64,000 nt of DNA. Origin: Gracilimonas sp965227785. Its GTDB lineage: Bacteria; Bacteroidota; Rhodothermia; Balneolales; Balneolaceae. Positions 36,501-43,720 of the stretch are shown piece by piece; the stretch's first letter is position 1; each line of letters opens with the position of its first letter. The position numbers and the translations under genes are program-made. The stretch is taken from assembly GCF_965227785.1 (NCBI RefSeq), contig NZ_OZ245785.1, positions 434,001-498,000 of the forward strand, written 5' to 3'. Under the pieces are notes generated by a model. It was given only the letters and a program-made list of their open reading frames with translations. It did no database searches and was not told where the DNA came from.

Positions 36501-37900
36501 CCCAGCACCTTTTTCTTGGCCCACTCAAATTGATCTTGCTTAAGTATACCAAACTGATATATGATAAAAATAAAAGTGATAGCAGCAATAGCGGAATTTA
36601 AAAGGGGCATCAGAGGACTGAAAATAAAACCACAGAATAGTAAAACAGCTGCGGGGTAGCAGACCAATAGTGGTTTCAAGTAGTTCAAAGGAACTACCTT
36701 TCTGAACCAAAAGTAAGTGAATAAAGTGATGATAACCTCTGCGGCTGAAACTGATATAGCTACCATTGTTGAATTTCCAAGAGCGGTAAAGCTGAAAATG
36801 ATGATGGCTGAGATGGTTCCGCCGAAACAAGTGGCTAAAAAATATTCTTTGTCTTTATTTGTGGCTATCAAACCAAAAGAAAACAGGCTGTTTACGAAAG
36901 TCGCTGCAATCATTACCGATAGGATCTGAAGCAGAATCACACTCTCTGCGTATTGATCACCATAGAGTATAGATATGATTTGTTCAGCTCCAATCGCGGT
37001 TACCAGAGCAATAAGAGCTCCCCCTGCAGCCACTAATCTAAATACAGTATCTATTCTGATGTTTGCTTCGGCTCGATTCCTGCTCCAAAGGGATGAAAGA
37101 TTTGGAAGCAGTAAGTTCACAAAAACCCGGTCGATCATCATCGCAATAATAACCACTCTAAAGGCAGCTCCATATAAACCGGCATCTCGTAAAGTCAGAA
37201 TTCCGCCAATAAGAATAGGAGGGAGTAGAACGACAATCTGAGCAAAGAATTTACCTAATCCTAAAATTGAGCTCGATTTAAGTAAGTCCGGATAAATCTG
37301 TTTGCCTCTGGAAGGGAGAGAGAATGGCTTGTCTTTGATTGCAAACGTACCGAGTGTTAAAGCCGCAATGGTCACACCCACGGTGTATAGTACCGGTACC
37401 AAGGTTACATCTTCAACTGATTGGACCATGAAAATGACGAGGATAAAGTAAATGAGTCCGTTCAATATTTTAGATAGGGCTATTTTACCGAACTGTTGTT
37501 TCCCGGCATAGAACCACTCCATTAGTGCCATGTAAGGAACGATGGAGTAGAGGTAGCCCAGAATAACCTGTTTCTCAATTTCCCCGGTATGTATCATGGA
37601 AACGATGACGGTTGAGGCGATCAACACAATAATGCCAAGAAAGAGCTTCATCCTGAATATCTCTAAAACCCGAAATATACGTTTAGAAGGCTCTTTCGCC
37701 GTTTCACGTGTTCCTATGCTAATAAGACCCATATCAGAAACCCAGGTAGCGTAGCCAAGTACTGAAAGAGCAACAGTAATTAGTCCATAGAACTCAGATC
37801 CCAAAGTACGGGCCAGGTAAATAGAAGTAAGAAATGAAAGTCCCCGGCCGGCGACATCACCAATGGCAATCCAAAACGCTTTTTCTTTGAGCTTAGCCAT
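36497..37900 (-). CDS. Wzx-type polysaccharide flippase (MATE/MOP superfamily)
   Basis: A 467-residue inner-membrane protein with about 12-14 helices, starting KEKAFWIAIGDVAGRGLSFLTSIYLARTLGSEFYG, the usual opening of oligosaccharide flippases (given in part: DVAGRGLSFL and LARTLGSEFYG). The loop after helix 2 and the segment FFAQIVVLLPPILIGG near 220 also match the polysaccharide-synthesis protein family. It would flip a lipid-linked oligosaccharide across the inner membrane. It overlaps the deacetylase gene by four bases and the GT gene upstream by eight. No Wzy polymerase is obvious in the window. Confidence 0.88.
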   Translation of the reverse strand: MAKLKEKAFWIAIGDVAGRGLSFLTSIYLARTLGSEFYGLITVALSVLGYATWVSDMGLISIGTRETAKEPSKRIFRVLEIFRMKLFLGIIVLIASTVIVSMIHTGEIEKQVILGYLYSIVPYMALMEWFYAGKQQFGKIALSKILNGLIYFILVIFMVQSVEDVTLVPVLYTVGVTIAALTLGTFAIKDKPFSLPSRGKQIYPDLLKSSSILGLGKFFAQIVVLLPPILIGGILTLRDAGLYGAAFRVVIIAMMIDRVFVNLLLPNLSSLWSRNRAEANIRIDTVFRLVAAGGALIALVTAIGAEQIISILYGDQYAESVILLQILSVMIAATFVNSLFSFGLIATNKDKEYFLATCFGGTISAIIIFSFTALGNSTMVAISVSAAEVIITLFTYFWFRKVVPLNYLKPLLVCYPAAVLLFCGFIFSPLMPLLNSAIAAITFIFIIYQFGILKQDQFEWAKKKVLG

Positions 37901-38909
37901 TAACGCGTGCCTTCAAATTCTGTTCAAGCAACTGTTTCAGTTCATCCTGGTGGGTGAATAACTCTACATTCGTTTCTTTTCCTTCTTCACTCAAACAGCC
38001 TAAATCCGGTGCAATTATCTGCTTCTGATAAGCTTTAGCCATATGATAGCCCCCGGAGGAAAGTATCTCCCGGTAATTGAAGGCGCACACATCAGCGGCA
38101 CTGTAAAACCACGGAACCCGGTTTTCATCAATAAAATGAGGGATGATTTGAATTCGGGAACTCTGCTTTTGCTTACCGTTGAGTCCATCAAATAGCTTCA
38201 TATTTCCCTTCTTTACAGGCCCGACAACCAGGAGTTTACACTCAAAATTAAACCCTATAACTAAATCAGCTACTTTATCTATCTGTTTGTAGCGGCTTAT
38301 GTTACCAAACATCAGTATTACCGGAATATCAGGCTTTAATTCACAATTGTAGTGTTCATTCAGATTCCGGCGGGCAATGGGTTTGTCGATGGGTTCAGCA
38401 GGAAATGACGGGTGGGGGAGCAATTCAAATTTCTCTTTTGGTGCTTGTAGTCGATCACTCATGATTTGCACGGCTTTTGTGCAATGAACATGAAGAACGT
38501 TTGACCAGGAAGCCATTTTCTTATGTAAAAAACGATGCAGCCCGAGGTACTTTTGATCGTGTGGGAACTCATTGTGCAATGTCCACACGACTTTCCCGCC
38601 CAGCTTGTGAAATAAGTAGATGCAGAACATTTTCCAGGGCATACCCAGCAGTGACTTAAAATCCTGAAATTCGAGCCAGTGGTAGTGTAGAATAGCCTGT
38701 CGGTTGGATAAAATTCCGGCTATCAACTTAAAATGATTAAACACACTAATGGATTGAATATCATAATCCGCTTTCTCAATCAGGTCTTTGTAAAGCAGAT
38801 ATAAGTAATCAGACTTTTTATGAGAATACCGAATTAAAGGAACTACATAAATGGTGCGTGCATCCTTATTGACCGACGCATAAACCTTCTTAAGAGAAGT
38901 TGCCTCCAT
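37893..38909 (-). CDS. GT-B glycosyltransferase
   Basis: The ATG at 38909 was preferred over GTG at 38915 because AAGGG lies at a good spacing before it; the protein then has 338 residues. It shows a GT-B build: an N-domain with VVWTLHNEFPHD near 108-119 (acceptor side) and a C-domain with VILMFGNISRYKQIDKV near 200-216, LLVVGPVKKGN near 230 and a final helix. The EX7E region is poorly conserved, with GGYHMAKAYQ near 290, so the exact family is not certain. It follows the PorV/PorQ-like genes at an 11-base gap and overlaps the flippase by eight bases, joining the barrel genes to the glycan genes in one transcript. Confidence 0.8.
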   Translation of the reverse strand: MEATSLKKVYASVNKDARTIYVVPLIRYSHKKSDYLYLLYKDLIEKADYDIQSISVFNHFKLIAGILSNRQAILHYHWLEFQDFKSLLGMPWKMFCIYLFHKLGGKVVWTLHNEFPHDQKYLGLHRFLHKKMASWSNVLHVHCTKAVQIMSDRLQAPKEKFELLPHPSFPAEPIDKPIARRNLNEHYNCELKPDIPVILMFGNISRYKQIDKVADLVIGFNFECKLLVVGPVKKGNMKLFDGLNGKQKQSSRIQIIPHFIDENRVPWFYSAADVCAFNYREILSSGGYHMAKAYQKQIIAPDLGCLSEEGKETNVELFTHQDELKQLLEQNLKARVNG

Positions 38910-38920
38910 AAACACCCTTA

Positions 38921-39862
38921 TTAAAATTTGTACTGAATCCCGATGGAATGTACTGTTCCGTAGCCGGTATTGAAAGGAACTAATGCATAATTGAAGGTAA
39001 TCTCGTCGGTTGTAAAGGCAGCTCCAAATGAAACCGGACGAACATTATTCTGGGTTTTGTAGCCGCCACTGATTTGCAAAACGTCAGCTACGTTAAAAGA
39101 AAGCCCCAAATTAAAATAGGATCCCGGAACCGTATAATCGGCGTAATCTTTGTCATCCGTTTCTACCAGAGGGTAAACAAAATCAGCATAAGCAGTTACC
39201 AACACAGGCAAGTCATCATTTTTTGGTGGGGTGAAGTTGAGCACATCTGCAGAAGATCCAATTTTAAAATTTGTAGGTAGAGGGGTGGAATTAATATTAA
39301 GCTTTTCCATTTCTCCTAAATTAGTCACAGAAGCGCCCAGCCGGAGCCGATCTTCAAATAACTCACTGGCCATTCCAACATTAAAAGCATACCCGTTCGC
39401 CTGATAAGTGAAATTTTCTTCATTCAAGTATTGAAATGCCCCACCAAGAGCGAAGTACTTAAAATCGTAAGCATAAGCCGCTGAAATTGATATGTACTGT
39501 ATGGTAAATTCTCCGTTAGGCGGCCCCGGATTATTTCGGGCTTCATAATCATCAGCACCGGAGGTGTAAAATGAAAACGCGACCGCTCTTTGCCCGTTTT
39601 TGAAGTTTACACCACCAAAAATGTTATTCACATTAGCAATCCAGAAAGAATATCCAAGATCAATGGAAGAATAGTCGTTAAGGGATAACAAAGCCGGATT
39701 TGAGAAAATAGAAGCTGCCCCTTCGGATATAGAAGTGGTGGCTTCTGCTTTAGAAAGAGAATAAGGAGTAGGAGAGATACTCAGCATCTCAAAACCGCTG
39801 CCCTGAGCAAACAAGGCGCTGGTACTTATAAAAAGAAAAAGACCGAAGAATACAGTTCTCAT
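38921..39862 (-). CDS. PorV/PorQ family outer-membrane protein (type IX secretion-linked), copy 2
   Basis: A 313-residue exported barrel. The signal peptide ends near SALFAQ (residue about 20), and the mature part begins with the family pattern SISPTPYSLSKAEATTSISEGAASIFSNPALLS in pieces (EGAASIFSNPA near 47-57), as in PorV, PorQ and FadL-like proteins. It ends IGIQYKF with a terminal Phe. PorV and PorQ deliver or attach sorting-domain proteins at the outer membrane in type IX secretion. This gene overlaps its paralogue upstream by four bases and is followed by a glycosyltransferase. Whether it acts in true type IX secretion needs PorU/K/L/M/N elsewhere in the genome. Confidence 0.78.
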   Translation of the reverse strand: MRTVFFGLFLFISTSALFAQGSGFEMLSISPTPYSLSKAEATTSISEGAASIFSNPALLSLNDYSSIDLGYSFWIANVNNIFGGVNFKNGQRAVAFSFYTSGADDYEARNNPGPPNGEFTIQYISISAAYAYDFKYFALGGAFQYLNEENFTYQANGYAFNVGMASELFEDRLRLGASVTNLGEMEKLNINSTPLPTNFKIGSSADVLNFTPPKNDDLPVLVTAYADFVYPLVETDDKDYADYTVPGSYFNLGLSFNVADVLQISGGYKTQNNVRPVSFGAAFTTDEITFNYALVPFNTGYGTVHSIGIQYKF

Positions 39863-40914
39863 AAATTCAGGCGTAAGGAAAATACATGCATGTTAGAAAT
39901 TCGGTATGGCTCCATCACAAAGGCATAGTCGATGGAAGGGGAAAATACATCAAATGGCAGATGAATGGAAAACCCGCTGCTTAGTCCCCAGCTTTCCATA
40001 GTTGAGGCTTCAGGCAGGTTCCATCCGGCCCGAAGGGTAAATCGTTCATGAGCTTTCCAAGAACCGCCCAATCGAATTTGTGAGGAACTCGTATTGATGG
40101 TTTCGGTGGAAGTGATCGTAGAAGGAACACCGTTGTCAATAAAGAAGTCGGTGGTTTCTACTTCAGAGCTGTAGCTTTGTAGTTCAAAATCAGCGGAAAC
40201 AGTAAAAAATTCTCTTTGGTAGGCTACTCCAAAAATGAGTCGGGTAGGGAAGTCATTAACCACATCCCGGGCCTGATCCAGATTATATAAATTCTGTGCA
40301 TTCCATGAATAGTTGGCAAATAGGTCTTTCACTGAAAAAGCGATGTTCAGGTTATTTCCGGCTCGATACAGGGCCCCAAGATCTACACCTACGGTAAAAG
40401 CATTGTCGAGTTCAGTGTGATAATCGGCCATGCTGAATTTCAGGCCAACCCCGGCATTAAATTTCTCGCTGAGGCGGATTCCAAAGTTGCTGGACAGTTG
40501 GTATTCATTCACCGTAAATAATCCTGTAGGGTAGCCGCTTACCGTTCGGCCGTCAATATCTTTAACTCCGGCACGCATCAGATTAAATGAGATGCCGGCA
40601 CTGGGGGGAAGCTGCAAGTGTATGCCTGAACTTTGGTATACACGGTCAAATTTAAGAGCTCCAACGGTAAGGTCGGTTTGTCGGGTTTCTAAGGCCAGTG
40701 CTGCCTGTGCCGGATTGTAGTAAGCAAATGCGCCCTCGGATGTTACCGCACTCATAGCGTTGCTCATTGCCATCCCTCGAGCACTGAATCCCAGTCGATA
40801 TGATGCACCTGCAAATCCACCGTTTTGAGCCAGAAGGGAAGGAGAGAGCAACCCAAAAAACAGGAGAAATAAAGAGAGCTGTACTTTTTTGATATGTTTG
40901 AAGGTGTTCCGCAT
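39859..40914 (-). CDS. PorV/PorQ family outer-membrane protein (type IX secretion-linked), copy 1
   Basis: A 351-residue exported barrel with a signal peptide (cleavage near SLLAQ, about residue 29) and the N-terminal family pattern FSARGMAMSNAMSAVTSEGAFAYYNPAQ in parts (RGMAMSNA, EGAFAYYNPAQAA near 68-80). Many amphipathic strands follow, ending HVFSLRLNL. The NPA-type motif and size match PorV-like proteins. Its ATG overlaps the stop of the sorting-domain gene (TAATG), and its own stop overlaps the second PorV/PorQ-like gene. The tight coupling with a sorting-domain substrate suggests that this barrel handles that protein. Confidence 0.8.
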   Translation of the reverse strand: MRNTFKHIKKVQLSLFLLFFGLLSPSLLAQNGGFAGASYRLGFSARGMAMSNAMSAVTSEGAFAYYNPAQAALALETRQTDLTVGALKFDRVYQSSGIHLQLPPSAGISFNLMRAGVKDIDGRTVSGYPTGLFTVNEYQLSSNFGIRLSEKFNAGVGLKFSMADYHTELDNAFTVGVDLGALYRAGNNLNIAFSVKDLFANYSWNAQNLYNLDQARDVVNDFPTRLIFGVAYQREFFTVSADFELQSYSSEVETTDFFIDNGVPSTITSTETINTSSSQIRLGGSWKAHERFTLRAGWNLPEASTMESWGLSSGFSIHLPFDVFSPSIDYAFVMEPYRISNMHVFSLRLNL

Positions 40915-42575
40915 TAATCCACCACCAGAATTTTACCATTTTTGCGAGCTCTTGCCGTCTCAATCACATAAATATAAGCTCCGTTAGCTACTTTTCGGCC
41001 CTCACCGTCAATGCCATCCCACACAGCTTCGTAAGTACCAGGAGGGAAAGAACCGTTTTCGATTTCCCGAACCAGGTTCATCCCGAAATCAAAAATACGA
41101 ATGTTCACATTGCCCTGATTCTCAACCTCAAACTTCATCCGCACCAATTCGTGTACGGTCGGTGAAAAAGGGTTAGGGTAGGCGTAGCTGTTTACATCGC
41201 GACCTTCATCATGCACGTTTCCACCTTTAAGGGGAAAGTTAACCCGGGTAATTTCCCAATTATCAAAAACCTGATTGGCAGTGCAGCATTCATGCGAGGC
41301 GAGTCCATCGCTTGTAGAAACCCATACCCGGTCGGTTGTGGAAGTGGCTGAATAAAACACAGCGGACTTTTTTATAAACGTATTCGGGCTTTTAATCTGG
41401 GGTGATTTTATCCAGGTATCTCCGCCATTTGGTGAGATAAACAACCCATTTTCTCCGGTTGCAAATACATAACCATCCTTAAAACCCATATCGTTAATGC
41501 GCTCTCCGATCAACATTTGCGTAAATGTTTGACCGCCATCATCGGTGTAAACAAGTCCCTGATCTTCTACACCTGAGGTAATAATCCGATTAGTCATCCA
41601 TATTTTCCCGGTGCCTGGCTCTTCTTTAATCTCAATTACCCAATTGCCTATCAGGCCGTTAGTTGAACCATCAAATGTAATGTGCGACCAGCGAATACTG
41701 TCGGTTGGGGCAGTAAGAGCATTATCAGAAACATTCACGCCGTTTCCTGTTCCCACCCAAACCCAGTCTTGAGAATCTATATAGACTCCAAATACCCGAA
41801 GATTTAAACCAAAATCACTTCTTGGATCGTATCGGTTTATTTGAGCAACATCGCCATTGGCTAAAATTATGTTGGAGCTCCAGCTATAGTCATCATCCGG
41901 GGTCATCTCAGAAACGTTATCGGGAGGGAGAATAACGCGCTCCCAGCTATCACCAAAATCACGGCTTCTTATTAAACCTCCGCCGAAATTGGCTGAATAC
42001 ACAACGTTATCTTTGAAATCCACTTCATAAGGGGGAGCTTGCTCGGGAACTGTAAAGCGAATTCTATTATATGTTTCCCCGCCATAGGTAAATTCAATAT
42101 CGCAATCCGGATCGTAATCATCGGTACTGGCGGGGCGTTCAAAGCTAGGGTCATCGGAAAAACATTTAGATGGTGGGTCAGGATCAAGCACCGGTGGTTC
42201 ATACCTCCAGGAATCACCGCCATCCACTGAAAAATAATATCCATATGCTGTTTGTGGACTTCCTTCTGCTTCTGTATTTGTGTAGCCTAGTCCGGCCAGA
42301 ACCGTATCTTGTCCCAACTCCAATGAATATACACGCCCGATACCATTCACTACACTGTCTGCATTGTCAGGTGTAAACCAATCGGCATTATTATTGATGT
42401 TTCTGTTGAGAGAGGGGCTTATCCAAACAGTATCACCAAATGCCAAAATAGTACTTACACCATTTACCCGAATGGTGTTGAATGTTTCACGGTCAGGATT
42501 TAATGGACCATATACCTGAGCCTGAACAGTCACAGTCAGGAAAAGTGGAATAAGAACAGAAAGAAATTTCTTCAT
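40914..42575 (-). CDS. BNR-repeat secreted protein with C-terminal type A sorting (FlgD-like) domain
   Basis: A 553-residue exported protein with a signal peptide ending near VQAQ (residue 20). The body holds several BNR/Asp-box-like blades: YYFSVDGGDSWRYE near 115-128, RSRDFGDSWERV near 203, VYTDDGGQTFTQM near 340 and ISPNGGDTWIKS near 380, pointing to a beta-propeller. The last 90 residues have SYAYPNPFSPT near 462, KFEVENQGNVNIRIFDF near 478 and DGEGRKVANGAYIYVI near 528, a FlgD-Ig/type A C-terminal domain that directs type IX secretion. No catalytic sialidase residues are evident. It lies between a lipoprotein gene (adjacent) and two PorV/PorQ-like genes. Confidence 0.85.
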   Translation of the reverse strand: MKKFLSVLIPLFLTVTVQAQVYGPLNPDRETFNTIRVNGVSTILAFGDTVWISPSLNRNINNNADWFTPDNADSVVNGIGRVYSLELGQDTVLAGLGYTNTEAEGSPQTAYGYYFSVDGGDSWRYEPPVLDPDPPSKCFSDDPSFERPASTDDYDPDCDIEFTYGGETYNRIRFTVPEQAPPYEVDFKDNVVYSANFGGGLIRSRDFGDSWERVILPPDNVSEMTPDDDYSWSSNIILANGDVAQINRYDPRSDFGLNLRVFGVYIDSQDWVWVGTGNGVNVSDNALTAPTDSIRWSHITFDGSTNGLIGNWVIEIKEEPGTGKIWMTNRIITSGVEDQGLVYTDDGGQTFTQMLIGERINDMGFKDGYVFATGENGLFISPNGGDTWIKSPQIKSPNTFIKKSAVFYSATSTTDRVWVSTSDGLASHECCTANQVFDNWEITRVNFPLKGGNVHDEGRDVNSYAYPNPFSPTVHELVRMKFEVENQGNVNIRIFDFGMNLVREIENGSFPPGTYEAVWDGIDGEGRKVANGAYIYVIETARARKNGKILVVD

Positions 42576-43379
42576 TTATTCAGTGATCCTAAATGTTGTT
42601 TGAACGGTATCGCTCACTAAACCGCCCTTATCAACCGCATAGTAATAGAGGTCGAAGGTTTGAAGCTTGCTATCGGGAGTCACAGGAAATGCAGCAGTAT
42701 AAACAGAGTCACCAGCGGTTATATCTTCTCCGGAATTTCCATCATCAAATAGGGTAAAAGGAGAACTGTTTACCTCACCGGATGAACGGTTAAATATTCG
42801 TACAAAAACTCCCTCAATGGTATCGTTTCCTTCTTCATCGGTAACTTTTGCTGTAAAGCGATAGATATTAGTCCCTGAAGTAGGGCGCTGAACAGATTCA
42901 GGATTGTTAGCCTCTAAGATCTCTGGTTCAATTTCAGAAAAACCTGTGATTTTCAATGATGCAGTAGCATAGTTGAAATCACCGGTCTCCGGTTTCTCTA
43001 CTATAGCATTCACTTTAAAATCCTGAAAGAAAGTAGTTTTAGTTTGAAAGGGTACTTCAAGGGTAAACTGGCCATTCACCGAAGAAGCCTCCATATCTTG
43101 TTGTAACTCTACCTGACCGGAGTTTCGGTCTGTAATGATAATTCTGGGAACTTCTCCTTCAGATAAGTTTTGAGTTGCAGCGGAAAAGGTTACTAAGACT
43201 GTTGTATCTTTAACACCGTCATTTGCAGAACTGAATTGTACATTTTGAGGGGAAACGTTGAAATCTTGTATTGCCGGACTTTCCTCAAATATATCTTTTG
43301 GTGAAGTGGTCGAATCACAAGAGAGAAACACAATGCTTGAACCAAGCAAAAAAGTTGTGTAGATGAATAGGTGCTTCAA
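42576..43379 (-). CDS. Lipoprotein with Ig-like domains
   Basis: A 267-residue lipoprotein. The signal ends in FLSC with the lipid Cys at residue 21. Two beta-sandwich-like domains follow, about residues 38-150 and 155-265; the second contains FTAKVTDEEGNDTIEGVFVRI and LFDDGNSGEDITAGDSVYTA in parts (VTDEEGNDTI near 177, DDGNSGEDITAGDSVY near 212), a repeat type seen in proteins annotated as choice-of-anchor X or Ig-like. It is the first gene of the long minus-strand operon and directly abuts the sorting-domain gene. It could be a surface partner or anchor for that protein, which is inference only. Confidence 0.78.
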   Translation of the reverse strand: MKHLFIYTTFLLGSSIVFLSCDSTTSPKDIFEESPAIQDFNVSPQNVQFSSANDGVKDTTVLVTFSAATQNLSEGEVPRIIITDRNSGQVELQQDMEASSVNGQFTLEVPFQTKTTFFQDFKVNAIVEKPETGDFNYATASLKITGFSEIEPEILEANNPESVQRPTSGTNIYRFTAKVTDEEGNDTIEGVFVRIFNRSSGEVNSSPFTLFDDGNSGEDITAGDSVYTAAFPVTPDSKLQTFDLYYYAVDKGGLVSDTVQTTFRITE

Positions 43380-43429
43380 AATAATTTTGCTGCTAAAAGA
43401 TTATTTCTAATGGTAAGGATTCATGGTTC

Positions 43430-43450
43430 TTAAATCCAATACGGATTTAA
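43430..43450. promoter_or_regulatory. 21-base palindrome in the divergent lipoprotein / trp leader region
   Basis: TTAAATCC-AATAC-GGATTTAA has perfect 8-base arms. It lies between the divergent start of the PorV-glycan operon (43379) and the trp leader peptide (43514), a good place for an operator that could serve either transcript. It lacks a following T tract in either direction that would make it a convincing terminator. No known regulator site is recognised. Confidence 0.4.
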
Positions 43451-43460
43451 ACTTCATAAA

Positions 43461-43489
43461 TTGTAGAACTTCGTATTGCATGTACTTTG
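43461..43489 (+). promoter_or_regulatory. Possible Bacteroidota-type promoter for the trp operon
   Basis: TTG at 43461 and TACTTTG at 43483-43489 lie about 19 bases apart, close to the -33 TTTG / -7 TAnnTTTG promoter type of Bacteroidota. If used, transcription would start near 43495, roughly 20 bases before the leader ATG. The match is partial and was found by eye. Confidence 0.3.
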
Positions 43490-43513
43490 CTATGCCGTTA
43501 TATTCGACGCGTT

Positions 43514-43588
43514 ATGAAAAAACAAAACGTTCAAATTAATGCTTGGTGGTGGCCTGTTGTAGAATATAACAGTGGGTCTCGTATGTAA
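43514..43588 (+). CDS. trpL: trp operon leader peptide (24 residues, three consecutive Trp)
   Basis: A short frame from ATG 43514 to TAA 43588 reads MKKQNVQINAWWWPVVEY and six more residues. Three adjacent TGG codons (43544-43552) lie in the middle. Trp is the rarest residue, and three in a row immediately upstream of trpE, followed by overlapping hairpins, is the classic layout of a ribosome-mediated attenuator. There is no evident Shine-Dalgarno site, as for many genes in this group. The end of the leader frame contains the first arm of the antiterminator (see next entry), so a ribosome that reaches the stop would cover it, and one stalled on the Trp codons would leave it free. Confidence 0.85.
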   Translation: MKKQNVQINAWWWPVVEYNSGSRM

Positions 43589-43650
43589 AATTGAACGATA
43601 GAAAAGAATGTAAGCAAACCCACTGTTCCATCGGAATTGTGGGTTTTTTT
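43568..43650 (+). promoter_or_regulatory. trp attenuator: mutually exclusive antiterminator and terminator
   Basis: Three RNA segments are visible. A: AACAGTGGGT (43568-43577), starting 15 bases after the last Trp codon and still inside the leader frame. B: ACCCACTGTT (43618-43627), a perfect 10-base complement of A. C: GTGGGTTT (43639-43646), which pairs with AAACCCAC (43616-43623), overlapping B, and runs into a T tract. A:B and B:C cannot form together. A ribosome stalled at TGG codons would leave A free to pair with B (read-through); one finishing the leader would cover A and let B:C terminate. This is the logic of the E. coli trp attenuator with fewer segments: no separate protecting arm 1 is obvious. 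Confidence 0.85.
43616..43650 (+). terminator. Attenuator terminator upstream of trpE
   Basis: AAACCCAC and GTGGGTTT form a perfect 8-base stem, with an inner TTCC/GGAA extension across a small internal loop, followed by seven T (43644-43650). It precedes trpE by 70 bases, so it must be a regulated terminator rather than the end of a gene. Confidence 0.88.
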
Positions 43651-43663
43651 ATTTAATTGAATT

Positions 43664-43714
43664 GCCACGAAATCTCTAAAACACAAAATTTTAGTGCTTT
43701 CGTGTTTTAGTGGC
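43664..43714. repeat. Palindromic repeat abutting the trpE start codon
   Basis: CTAAAACAC (43676-43684) and GTGTTTTAG (43702-43710) pair perfectly, and outer GCCAC (43664-43668) and GTGGC (43710-43714) can extend the structure after a seven-base bulge. The inner loop contains AAAATTTTAGTGCTTTC. Similar GCCAC...CACAAA...GTGTTTTAGTGGC sequences are scattered in many genomes as small palindromic repeats. It ends six bases before the trpE ATG and replaces any visible Shine-Dalgarno site. Confidence 0.7.
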
Positions 43715-43720
43715 TACTAA

